Below, one piece after another: positions 42,345 to 52,136 of a DNA stretch of 64,000 nucleotides; position 1 is the stretch's first letter, and each line of letters begins with the position of its first letter. This stretch comes from Arion vulgaris (Eukaryota > Mollusca > Gastropoda > Stylommatophora > Arionidae). The stretch is taken from positions 26,212,791-26,276,790 of the forward strand of contig CM036774.1 of NCBI GenBank assembly GCA_020796225.1, given 5' to 3'. Both the position numbers and the translations under genes were made by a program. The notes under the pieces are model-generated. The model saw only the letters and a list, made by a program, of their open reading frames with translations. It made no database searches and had not been told where the DNA came from.

Positions 42345-42790
42345 TCCGATCCAGAAGCACTTGAGCTTTCAGCTCTTCGGCTCGGTGCCATGGACATCGT
42401 AACCCTTCGGTTCGGTGCCACGAACATCGTAAATCTGGGGAACCTGTGGCTTTTCTGCCAGCCGCGGAATTGAACCGCACTCGCCCGAGTGGTTACTGGG
42501 GCCAACATTTGGTGGAAAGAATAGAACCACTGTTACCTGCCACGCATGTCGTAAAGGCGGTAAGGAGGTTTGGATGAAATCGGATGCACATGTCCTAAAC
42601 GTCTATCGTTTAGAGGCCTACTAAAACCAATGTCAACGTATACACGTTCTTGGCAAAGATCAAACATATCACAAAGAGTGATTAAAATTGGTCATAAAGA
42701 ACGAACGCAGAGAAGAAGAAGAACCTGCACTCACAGAGTGCTGTCACCCGCAGTCCAACGCGCTACGAACACGCTGGGCACGCGGGCATT
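42345..42790 (-). mobile_element. SINE-3 copy split by SINE-1
   Basis: Antisense SINE-3: 3' part at 42345-42482 and tRNA-like head at 42733-42790 (TCACAGAGTGCTGTCACCCG to ACACGCTGGGCACGCGGGC). The missing middle position is occupied by a complete SINE-1. Confidence 0.9.
42483..42720 (+). mobile_element. SINE-1 nested in SINE-3
   Basis: Forward SINE-1 from GCCCGAGTGGTTACTGGGG to AGAGAAGAAGAA. Duplicated target GAACCGCACTC / GAACCTGCACTC (42472-42482 and 42721-42732) is SINE-3 sequence, differing by one inserted T. Confidence 0.9.
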
Positions 42791-43075
42791 GTGCTGGTGA
42801 TAAGCATCATCGTGTTGTTGACGTGTATGCTGTGTTTTCCACTTGATCATGTATTTTACAACATTAACCCCTTCGCTCTTCTGTGCTTATATACTGGCTG
42901 GCAGTATGTGTTTAACATGACGACGCAGAGCTAGTTACAGCTTTTCAGTACACGTTGCAATAAGAGTGTGTCCGGAGGTACAAATTACGGAATGAAAGTG
43001 TTTAATAATAATTATATTTGTCCGTAATTACTTCAAAACAAATTTAAGCTTTTAAACAGGAGTATAGAAAGTCTG
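42791..43075. other. unassigned spacer
   Basis: AT-rich spacer; no gene or repeat seen. Confidence 0.5.
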
Positions 43076-43079
43076 AAAT

Positions 43080-43420
43080 CCTGACAGATAAACATCCTGA
43101 CGGAGAGATCCTAACAGAGAAACATCTAGAAAGAAGGCATCCGGGACAGAGAAAGCATCCTAGACAGAGAAGGCATCTGACAGAGAGGCATCCTAGCAGA
43201 AAGAGCATCCTAGACAGAAGAGCATCTAGACAGAAACATCCTGACAGAGAAGAACATCCTGGACAGAGAAGAACATCCTTGACAGAGAAGAGCATCCTTG
43301 ACAGAGAAGAACATCCTGACAGAAGAGCATCCTTGACAGAGAAGAACATCCTGACAGAGAAGAACATCTGACAGAGAAGAGCATCCTGACAGAGAGAACA
43401 TCCTGACAGAGAGAAGAAAT
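43080..43420 (+). repeat. 17- to 21-bp LINE-derived array
   Basis: About 18 irregular units of CATCCTGACAGAGAAGA. The unit corresponds to LINE coding sequence in which a TGGACAGAGAAGA segment (WTEK) is followed shortly by a CATCCTA (..IL) segment. Confidence 0.9.
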
Positions 43421-43715
43421 AAGACATCCTACAGACCTGAATATCAAGGAGCATTGGCTCATAAATAACATCATGTCCTGGAAGATGAAATATTTTGTCC
43501 ACATTAAACATCACAGTGGTCTGGATAGAAAGGTAATGGAAGGCATGGTTCCTGGAAAACGAGGCAGGGACGACCAAGATGAAGGTGGCAGCAGGACATC
43601 AAAGAAACTTGAACATGACGCTGAAGAGCAGGAGAACTTTGCAAGAGACAGAGAGCTGTTCAGGCGGGCTGTGATGAATGCGACGTTACACAAGGGACAT
43701 GCTACTACTTGAACT
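43421..43715 (+). pseudogene. LINE family e, pol C-terminus
   Basis: Reads LNIKEHWLINNIMSWKMKYF then HIKHHSGLDRKVMEGMVPGK, RGR, and ELARDRELFRRAVMNATLHK GHA in shifted frames. Aligns by eye with the 33.3 kb copy; the part before it has been turned into the 43.1 kb array. Confidence 0.8.
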
Positions 43716-43732
43716 CACTTCTTATCCTAAGG

Positions 43733-44010
43733 ATTCCGGTTCAATTCCACCGTGGGCGTGGAATATTTGTCCCGATTCTAACGGCTCTCAGGTCGATCCA
43801 GCCTCAATTGGGTACCGGGTACAGGACTGGGAAGTAAAGACGTCCGACGTGATGTGACCATCACTATCGTGTGCTGACGGCGGCTCTCAGGTCGATCCAG
43901 CCTCAATTGACCGGTACAGGACTGAAGTAAAGGTGTCCGACGTGATGTTGACCACATCACTCATCGTGTGCTAACTGTCAATGAAAATACAGGCCTAAAT
44001 GCAGTAGTTC
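43733..44010 (+). mobile_element. SINE-4 copy with internal duplication
   Basis: GATTCCGGTTCAATTCCACC (B-box-like), GGTCGATCCAGCCTCAATTG and GTGTGCTAACTGTCAATG. A segment of about 98 bp starting CGGCTCTCAGGTCGATCC is present twice (about 43781 and 43880), so the body is duplicated in tandem. Confidence 0.82.
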
Positions 44011-44039
44011 AGACATTTAATGAGATTTAATAATATAAC

Positions 44040-44300
44040 CAACCACCAATAACAGCATACAATGAAACGAGATCAGGACTAGAGCCAAGGTAGACGAGAA
44101 ACAGATGGATAGACAATATCAAGATCACATAAAGAGATCAGGTACTAGAGCAAGGGTGAGACTGAGAAACAGATGGATAGACAATATCAAGATCACACTA
44201 AAGAGATCAGGTACTAGAGCCAAGATGAGACCGAGAAACAGATGGATAGACAATATCAAGATCACATTAAATAAACATGGATATAACACAAGGGTGACTC
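44040..44300 (+). pseudogene. LINE fragment with 69-bp tandem repeat
   Basis: Three and a half units; each encodes KRSGTRA..R.RNRWIDNI KITL (units at about 44135 and 44204). It ends LNKHGYNTRVTHLEVEH. GRPR.RWIDNIK is the usual arginine-rich site of LINE pol ends. The period is 23 codons, so the frame is kept. Confidence 0.85.
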
Positions 44301-44410
44301 ATCTGGAGGTGGAACACAAATTAAAGCTCCCATCCCTACGCTTAACGCAAGAATGGACAACCAATTCCATCATGCACCTGGGGAAAGACAAAAGACATAT
44401 ACCTCTAGAT

Positions 44411-44567
44411 ATCTTCTTCTTTGCGTTCGTTTTTACGACCAATTTTAATCACTCTTTGTGATATGTTTGATCTTTCCAAGAACGTGTATAGTTGCACATT
44501 GGTTTGTAGGCCCTAAACGCATAGACTTCTACACGTTTAGGACATGTGCATCCAATTTCAGCCAAAC
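44411..44567 (-). mobile_element. SINE-1 tail fragment
   Basis: Antisense tail half of SINE-1 (CTTCTTCTTTGCGTTCG to CCAATTTCAGCCAAAC). It then joins CTCGAGGTATGAAAAAGGGT, which resembles the SINE-4 tail. Confidence 0.8.
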
Positions 44568-44599
44568 TCGAGGTATGAAAAAGGGTTCCTTTACCTTAC

Positions 44600-45221
44600 A
44601 TGTTATATTTATGAGTTTTCTATATATTTACAATAGCTTCGTGTGCTGATCTCAGAATACATCATGGCAGATCGATAACATTGTATTGAGGAGATGTACA
44701 ATGCCAGGCAATGTTTTAGTCTTACACAACTGAACTGTGAAATATGCCCTTGATTGTGAGAGCATTTGAGCAAACGAGATCACATGCAGTTAGGTATGTC
44801 TGTGTCGTGGCCACCCATAACATAAGACCGGCGGGCTCAGGTACATATTCTCGGAAATCAGACCACAACCGTCACGGGACCTCTCATTCCGGTATTGTTA
44901 GGTAAAGAGAAATTCATGTTAAAAACAACACAACAGACTAAATCAAGGTTATATTATGTTACAAGTTCAGTTTAACAATAAGAGAATATCAGATATTACA
45001 TGCTAAATCAGTTATATTATGTAACAAGTCAGTTAAAGCTAAGAATATCAGTATTATTAATATTTTTTATCAATAAATAACCATGGACGTGTAGAATTGT
45101 GTAATATTGCAGAAAACCTTACATTGTTCTATCAAACATTATAAAATCATCCCCATTAAACGGAATTTTAATTTTACCGTCTGAATTAGTCGGCCTTATG
45201 TCGCTGGTCGCCACGGTCTGT
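44600..45221. other. unassigned region
   Basis: Two similar TAACAATAAGAGAATATCAG / TAAAGCTAAGAATATCAG stretches occur at 44972 and 45036. No gene seen. Confidence 0.5.
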
Positions 45222-46204
45222 GTGTAGTTGGATCTTGATTGACTTGTACACGTTTAGATATATCGTATGTGTAGTTGGATCTTGATTGATCACACGTTTA
45301 GATATATCGTATGTGTAGTTGGATCTTGCACACGTTTAGATATATCGTATGTGTAGTTGGATATTGATTGATTCAACGTTTAGATATATCGTATGTGTAG
45401 TTGGATCTTATACAGTTTAGATATATCGTATGTGTAGTTGGATCTTGTACAGTTTAGATATATCGTATGTGTAGTTGGATCTGCAAGTTTAGATATATCG
45501 TATGTGTAGTTGGATCTTGCACAGTTTAGATATATCGTATGTAGTTGGATATTGATTGATCACACGTTTAGATATATCGTATGTGTAGTTGGATCTTGTA
45601 CAAGTTTAGATATATCGTATGTGTAGTTGGATCTTGTACACGTTTAGATATATCGTATGTGTAGTTGGATCTTGTACACGTTTAGATATATCGTATGTGT
45701 AGTTGGATCTTACACAAGTTTAGATATATCGTATGTGTAGTTGGATCTTGTACAAGTTTAGATATATCGTATGTGTAGTTGGATCTTACACAAGTTTAGA
45801 TATATCGTATGTGTAGTTGGATCTTGCACACGTTTAGATATATCGTATGTGTAGTTGGATCTTACACAAGTTTAGATATATCGTATGTGTAGTTGGATCT
45901 TGTACAAGTTTAGATATATCGTATGTGTAGTTGGATCTTACACAAGTTTAGATATATCGTATGTGTAGTTGGATCTTACACAGTTTAGATATATCGTATG
46001 TGTATTTGGGATCTTGTACACGTTTAGATATATCGTATGTGTATTTGGGATCTTACACAGTTTAGATATATCGTATGTGTAGTTGGATCTTACACAAGTT
46101 TAGATATATCGTATGTGTAGTTGGATCTTGTACACGTTTAGATATATCGTATGTGTAGTTGGATCTTACACAAGTTTAGATATATCGTATGTGTGGTTGG
46201 ATCA
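45222..46204 (+). repeat. 38-bp minisatellite, about 26 copies
   Basis: Units CGTATGTGTAGTTGGATCTT plus GTACACGTTTAGATATAT. TTGTACACG, TTACACAAG and TTGATTGATCACACG variants occur in patches. The left third has more deletions. Confidence 0.96.
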
Positions 46205-46365
46205 CTCCTGGGCGTCTGTAGCTTAAGCGGTAATAAGCTCGATCACAATCCAAGCGTACCTGGTTCAAACTACGCGGCAATCAGTTTGGAAAACGGTAAG
46301 AATAGACCCCACCGCTCAGAAAGCAATAGCAAACTACTGAGCGTATAAGAGGTGTCTAGAAAATC
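46205..46365 (+). mobile_element. SINE-7 copy (tRNA-derived)
   Basis: Head GGGCGTCTGTAGCTTAAGCG GTAATAAGCTCG and B-box-like CCTGGTTCAAACTACGCGG; then CAGAAAGCAATAGCAAACTA. It follows the 38-bp array directly. A second copy at 50.16 kb shares head and body. The head is close to a tRNA but lacks a clean acceptor pairing. Confidence 0.75.
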
Positions 46366-46429
46366 AACTTTGTTTACTGTGATTGATGACTAGGTTCTAG
46401 AAAGAATATGCCCACGGTTTTCATTTCAG

Positions 46430-46720
46430 TTGGATAGATTAACTAACTCGTGTTTAGGTGTCATCTTCGCTATCTTTCACCCCCTAGAGAGGTATAGGTC
46501 TGGAATCAAGATTTGCCAAGCTCTCTTTCCCAAGGCCATCTTTTCCAGATCTCGACATTTTCTTGTCCTGGTTGTGGTTTCTGTAGCCATCTGGTGATTT
46601 TTACGGGGTGGGGTAGCTAGCCCCACGACTGACCTACTTAATCGCCTCTTACGACATATGTGGCAGGTAACAGTGGTTCCATTCTTTACACCCCTGATTT
46701 GGTTCCCGAGTAACCACTCG
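46430..46720 (-). mobile_element. SINE-1b copy (SINE-1 head, different body)
   Basis: Antisense. Head GAGTGGTTACTCGGGAACCA and GTGTAAAGAATGGAACCACT as in SINE-1, but after GTCGTAAGAGGCGATTAAGT the body is unrelated (GGGGCTAGCTACCCCACCCC, GGCTACAGAAACCACAACCA). The 62.4 kb copy has the same junction. Confidence 0.75.
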
Positions 46721-46894
46721 TATGATGTATGTATGTATGTAGAAAGATAGATTGAAACAAGTTTAGATCAGTTATAAGTTATATGAAGACTATCATCATA
46801 TCACTCCGGACAAATCACGTAAGTGTATATCTCTGCTATTATATGTGGGATGTGTGAGGGACTATAAGGGAAGGTAGCTGATGTGTGTGTGGGG

Positions 46895-47067
46895 GGCCTT
46901 GCGGTATATTTTCTCAGTATGATGCAAGTCTTCAAAATGCCGCCCTTTAAATGGTTTTCCCTTCAAATAACCTTACATTGTAATTGTGATTTTACTGCTT
47001 ATGTCGCCCCCTTTACGGTGCCACCTGATGCGGCCGCCTCTCTGTATCATAGCACGACAAGGCCCTG
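46895..47067. mobile_element. hAT-M3 MITE copy 3
   Basis: Body GCGGTATATTTTCTCAGTAT to CATAGCACGACAAGGCCCTG. The right flank GTGCGGGA resembles the left flank GTGTGGGG (six of eight), so the duplication is uncertain and the first bases of the left end look lost. Confidence 0.75.
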
Positions 47068-47075
47068 GTGCGGGA

Positions 47076-47484
47076 CGGGAGAAGGTAGATATGATGTTAT
47101 TATTTGTATGTGTGAGAGCGCGAATGTGTGTGTGTTTGTGTGAGAGAGCAAGTGTGAGAAGACCACACAATCCGTAGTAAACAAACTGTTAACTGTCCTT
47201 GACGTCATTTGCTGTCAAGTCGCAGCTAATCAATGCCTGCTGATGGCAGCAGCAGCATCAGTTCCGCACATTCTCTCGTCCATGGCCCCTGGGCCTGGCA
47301 TCTCTTCTCTCACTCTCACGGTGACGAAGTTTGGTTTTTATAATTGCTTTGTCTACGTCTGCGAAGTGTGAAAACATTTGACAAGTAAAATTATAACTAT
47401 ATACTTCCATCTTGTCTCTCTGTCACACTTCAAGATGTCGTTTTCTACATTTCATGAAACTTTACATTCTTCTCTCTCTCTTCT

Positions 47485-47518
<34 letters not shown>

Positions 47519-47645
47519 TACACGATCTAACAATGTCATTATAGTTGTTGTTTCACTTCTCCTGATGCAACCAACTTTCCTTTCTCCAAATTCATCACAC
47601 ATCTTCCCCCACATTCTTTCTGCTGCAGCTACAAACTTTCTCTTA
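47076..47645. other. unassigned region with CT/CA tracts
   Basis: Simple sequence at about 47471-47520 (CTCTCT then CACACA). No gene supported. Confidence 0.5.
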
Positions 47646-47905
47646 TTGTAACTAACATTACTTTCTCCTGTTGTAGACATCATTACTTTCTTCTGTTGTA
47701 GCCAACATTACTTTCTCCTGTTCTAGACAACATTACTTTCTCCTGTTGTAGACATTACTTTCTCCTGTTGTAAACATTAATTTCTTCTGTTGTAGCCAAC
47801 ATTACTTTCTCCTGTTGTAGACAACATTACTTTCTCCTGTTGTAGACAACATTACTTACTCCTGTTGTAAATATTACTTTCTCCTGTTGTAGCCAACATT
47901 ACAAT
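47646..47905 (+). repeat. 25-bp minisatellite
   Basis: About ten units of ATTACTTTCTCCTGTTGTAG plus ACAAC or CCAAC; some lack 4-5 bp. Confidence 0.94.
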
Positions 47906-48124
47906 GACAGACTATATGTATTGTGACGGTACCATGTCTGTCTGTTCAGATAAATGATTGAAATGTCAGGAACTAGTGTATGCTGTTGAACTTTAATTGT
48001 GTCAATTTGAGGTCAGTAGTTCAATAATTCAACTAGCGATGTATATTATTATATACTCACATTCCGTTGTTGTATGCACTCCACGCCAAGTTGTAGTCTC
48101 TCGCTCGCGTCTTGCTGGTGCTAT

Positions 48125-48377
48125 CTTCTTCTTCTTTGCGTTCGTTCTTTACCAACAATTTTAATCACTCTTTGTGATATGTTTGATCTTTGCCAAGAAC
48201 GTGTATACGTTGCACATTGGTTTGGTAGGCCCCTAAACGCATAGACTTCTACACGTTTAGGACACGTGTATCCGATTTCAGCCAAACCTCCCTACTCGCC
48301 TCTTACGACATGCGTGGCAGGTAACAGTGGTTCTATTCTTTACACCCCAAATTTGGGCCTCGGTAACAACTCGGGCG
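48125..48377 (-). mobile_element. SINE-1 copy, left arm of inverted cluster
   Basis: Nearly intact antisense SINE-1 (TTCTTCTTTGCGTTCGTTC to AACAACTCGGGCG). Its head meets the head of the next SINE-2 directly. Confidence 0.9.
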
Positions 48378-48652
48378 ACTGGGATTATCAAGGGAGCAAA
48401 GAATAGTAACACTGCGACCTACAAGGCATGTCGTAAGAGGCGACGAAGGTAGGGGCATAGGAAAACTAGATTATTGTAATCCTTGCTCTCGCCGTAATCA
48501 GATGTAAAAATCGTCGCAGAAATCTGGTGTACTGACCTACTTGTATCCGCGTAACTGGCACAACGTACAATCGCTCTTAGGCTCGGATCACATACAAATC
48601 AAAAAGATTAGTTAACAAGTTGTCGATATGGAGCGTTTGAAGAAGAAGTCCT
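48378..48652 (+). mobile_element. SINE-2 copy
   Basis: Forward SINE-2: AAAGAATAGTAACACTGCGA, GTCGCAGAAATCTGGTGTAC, ending GCGTTTGAAGAAGAAG. Good for comparing with SINE-1: the two share the AAAGAATAG...GTCGTAAGAGGCGA block and the ATCA.AAAGA.T tail block. Confidence 0.85.
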
Positions 48653-48685
48653 CTATGATTTATTCATACAAATCAACATTTGACG

Positions 48686-48933
48686 TGCCGAGTGGTTACT
48701 GGGGCCCAAATTTGGGGTGTCAAGAATAGAACCAATGTTACCTGCCACGCATGTTATAAGAGGCGAATAAGGAGGTTTGGATGAAATCGGATGCACGTGT
48801 CCTAAACGTGTGAAGTCTATGCGTTTAGGGGCCTACCAAATCAATGTGCAACGTATACACGTTCTTGGCAAAGATCAAACATATCACAAAGAATGATTAA
48901 AATTGGTCATAAAGAACGAACGCAAAGAAGAAG
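48686..48933 (+). mobile_element. SINE-1, full length, 11-bp TSD
   Basis: Forward SINE-1 with a perfect AACATTTGACG duplication (48675-48685 and 48934-48944). Forms inverted arms with the copy at 48.13 kb. Confidence 0.93.
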
Positions 48934-49009
48934 AACATTTGACGGCACTTGCTCGCCTGTAGTACTCTGATCACAACGCATCAACTATATACACACAAGA
49001 GGGATAGAG

Positions 49010-49845
49010 AGAATCTTAAGAAAATATCAGTATTTGGATGTTATGTATAATAGTCACAAAAATGGATTGAGAAATTATTAGAAGTGAAAGATAAAAACAA
49101 AATCTATATCTCAATGTGACAAAAACAAAAATAATGACAACAGATAAAACGAACATGACAAATGATATTTTTATCAACGGAGAGAAAGTAGAAAATGTGA
49201 ACAGTTTTGAATATCTTGGTTCACTGGTAACAACAGATGGAAATGTGAACAGTTTTGAATATCTTGGTTCACTGCTAACAACAGATGGAAATGGGATGAA
49301 GGAACTTAAAAGAAGATCACACATGGTCTTACAAAAAAATTAAACAACAATATGGAACGGAACTGATAAGAAAACAAAGATCAGAATACTAAGAGCATGC
49401 ATATTCCCAGTGGCAACGTATGGATGTGAAGCATGGATATTTAATAAAGCAGTGGACAAAACATATATGTTCTTTCGAATATAAGTGTTACAGAAGAGTC
49501 CTTCGTATATCTTGGACAGAGAAGAGAACAAATAGATCTATCCAGAAAGAACTTAAAATCAAAGAAAACTGGCTGATGCTACAAATAAGAAAGAGAAAAT
49601 TGAGATATTTTGGACATATACAAGGAAATGAAGGGCTGAGAAGACCATCATGGAAGGAGGCATACCAGCAAAGAGAAGAAGAGGAAGACCACGGAGAAGA
49701 TGGATTCAGGATGTAACTGATGGTTTGAACATGACGGCTGCAGAGGCAGGACATCTGGCCTATGAGAGAGAGAAATTCTGGAGGACTGTTGGGGTGGCAA
49801 AGTTCTGCTCAGGACAATCTATTTGATGATGATGATGATGATGTA
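49010..49845 (+). pseudogene. LINE family d, RT end to 3' terminus
   Basis: Longest family d copy: QNLYLNVTKTKIMTTDK style start, VENVNSFEYLGSLVTTDGN twice, RILRACIFPVATYGCEAW, YRRVLRISWTEKRTNRSIQK, IRKRKLRYFGHIQGNEGLRR, and IQDVTDGLNMTAAEAGHLAY, then KFCSGQSI and (GATGAT)n. Stops and frameshifts are scattered. The 48-bp duplication (49194 and 49242) is in frame. Confidence 0.88.
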
Positions 49846-50156
49846 TAATAGTGAGAGAAAAAGAGAAGAGTAGAGTATGAACCAGAGGGAAAATAGAGAG
49901 TAGAGAGAGAGGTAGAGAGAGATAAGGCACCGTATCCTCCCTGCAGCCATGTAGAAGGTTACAAAAGCTAGTTTATAAACACGAACAACAAAAGTCTAAT
50001 CTAGCCAACATGTAAGAATTGTTGAGGACTCCGCCCCTGCCAGCACGTTCATGTACGCACGTGCCCATGTTAGACATGTCGGTTGTCATCTTATCTGTCT
50101 CTGCATTCTCTGGTCGACCATAGCAAACTCACAATATATTACCTAGCGCCTCATAT
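49846..50156. other. unassigned spacer
   Basis: GA-rich at 49850-49925; otherwise nothing recognised. Confidence 0.5.
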
Positions 50157-50365
50157 ACTGTTAGCGTCTGTAGCGTCGAGCGGTAGTAAGCTCGATCACA
50201 CCCCAAGCGTACCTGGTTCAAACTCCGCGGCGGGTAAGTTTGGCAACAAATTCGTCACCTTGGATTTTTACGATCTGTAAAAAAAAAGAAATCACGGTTC
50301 AGAAAGCAATAGCAAACTACTGAACGTATAAGTGGTGACGTCCTGTAAAGGATTTGCCACGATTT
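50157..50365 (+). mobile_element. SINE-7 copy 2
   Basis: GCGTCTGTAGCGTCGAGCGG, ACCTGGTTCAAACTCCGCGG, then CAGAAAGCAATAGCAAACTA. It differs from copy 1 by an A-rich insertion (TGTAAAAAAAAAGAAA). Confidence 0.78.
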
Positions 50366-50584
50366 TTCATCATTTAGTACTGCATCTTTCTGTGCTACAT
50401 TGTGGAGGTTGGGGGTGGGTGGGGTGGTCATTGTGGCTAAGTGAGTGTTTATGTTTTGTGTTCTGAAGATAATAGGTTTGAATCTTGAATGTGCCGTCCT
50501 ATTCACGACTGCATTTTTATTTTCCACCAGAGATCCGTAGGATTGTTGCTTGAATCTACTGAGTTCTTGCTATTTGCTTCTTCT

Positions 50585-50900
50585 TCTTCTGGCATCAACT
50601 TCTGCTATGAGACTACTCCGGTATGTGTCATAAACAAGGCGGTGCCCTTGAGATCTTCACCGGTCCCCCATAGTTTGTTTTGAAGGGTTGTTTCTGTTGG
50701 GCCAGATTTCCATTCTCACACTGCTCAGGCAGTCTTGTAGGATGTGCTCTGTGAAATGCTTTGGTGCCCCACAGGTGCAGGCAGCAGAGTCCATGATACC
50801 TATTCCATGGAGTCGTGTTATGTGCAATATTTTCCACATATATATGTTGTTTAGAAAGTGGCTGTGCAGTGAATTTTGAAAAGATTTTAGTAATAACGTC
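50585..50900 (-). pseudogene. C-terminus of RNase H-type LINE (family R)
   Basis: Minus strand: HGIGIMDSAACTCGAPKHFT, EHILQDCLSSVRMEIWPNRN, then in another frame TALFMTYTGVVS. The CTC-x8-H-x4-C arrangement is intact here, making this the reference for the motif. Confidence 0.82.
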
Positions 50901-51142
50901 ATGAATGATGGAAATTTACATCAAGATATTCTGAGTTTCATAATCCTGTGTACATCAATACTTAACAAGCTGTTGTTATATTCACGATTTCATTATTGAA
51001 AGGAAATGATGTTAACAATTGAAAAGAGGGTATTTTTGGTAGAACATGTCTTTCCTAATGGTAGCAAATATACTGAAGTAGCAATTGACAATATGTGCTG
51101 AAATTTCCAGACTCACAAGTCGTGTTAACACAGCCAGGTTAC

Positions 51143-51350
51143 CAAATACAAGCCAGCCAAGAGCAGTAGTATCTAGATGTATAATAACACTTTACCCAAT
51201 ACACGCCAGCCAAGAGCAATAGTATATAGATGTATAATAACACTTTACCCAATACAAGCCAGCCAAGAGCAGCAGTATCTAGATGTATAATAACACTTTA
51301 CCCAATACAAGCCAGCCAAGAGCAGCAGTATCTAGATGTATAATAACAAT
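51143..51350 (+). repeat. 54-bp repeat, about four copies
   Basis: Units CAATACAAGCCAGCCAAGAG plus CAGCAGTATCTAGATGTATA. Same period as the 12.3 kb array but unrelated sequence. Confidence 0.92.
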
Positions 51351-51429
51351 CTACGTTACAATTTTTAAGGCTTTTATGAAAACTACATATCTCGCGACGT
51401 AGCTCGCCTGGACGTAAATTTCACTGCAC

Positions 51430-51848
51430 AGAGACTTTATAAACACGCTGTAGCATTCTATTTGTGCGAAGGTGAACCGAGATTCACGCTGTAGCATTCT
51501 ATTTGTGCGAAGTTGAACCGGGATTCACGCTGTAGCATTCTATTTGTGCGAAGTTGAACTGGGATTGACGCTGTAGCATTCTATTTGTGCGAAGTTGAAC
51601 CGGGATTCACGCTGTAGCATTCTATTTGCGAAGGTGAACCGAGATTCACGCTGTAGCATTCTATTTGTGCGAAGTTGAACCGGGATTCACGCTGTAGCAT
51701 TCTATTTGCGAAGGTGAACCGAGATTCACGCTGTAGCATTCTATTTGTGCGAAGGTGAACCGAGATTCACGCTGTAGCATTCTATTTGCGAAGGTGAACC
51801 GAGATTCACGCTGTAGCATTCTATTTGCGTGAAGGTGAACGGGGATTT
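51430..51848 (+). repeat. 37/41-bp minisatellite, about ten copies
   Basis: Units CACGCTGTAGCATTCTATTT plus GTGCGAAGTTGAACCGGGAT; two subtypes, AAGTTGAACCGGG and AAGGTGAACCGAG, the second often lacking GTG. Confidence 0.95.
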
Positions 51849-51920
51849 GTGGGGAAACCAGATTCAATGAAGTTAATTCATCAAGTTTTGCTGTATCCTT
51901 CATTGCTTCTGTTTGCCTTA

Positions 51921-52135
51921 ATAATAGTTCCTCTCGTACCGTTATACGTTTCATGAGGCCTGCAAGCTATTTCTTCATACCACTCTATCCTGGGCAACTC
52001 GCCCAATCTCGTGTATTCAACTGAGACCGATATTTCTTGCCTCTCTCATCAAAGTTCGTTTCAGGGTCTCTTTCTTGAACAATCTGCATCTCACTTCAAT
52101 TCCTAAGCTTTTTATATATTGTAAATCTCTTATTA
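51921..52135 (-). pseudogene. LINE family a 3' end
   Basis: Antisense: ATAGTTCCTCTCGTACCGTT is the element's terminal sequence; CTCTATCCTGGGCAACTCGC encodes the AQDRV segment. It is cut before the RRW.YVGH region. Confidence 0.78.
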
Positions 52136-52136
52136 G

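Noticed and set aside
46205..46290. Possible functional tRNA gene
   Set aside because: It has A/B-box-like sequence, but a related copy with the same non-tRNA body lies at 50.16 kb and the acceptor stem does not pair cleanly; SINE-7 explains it better.
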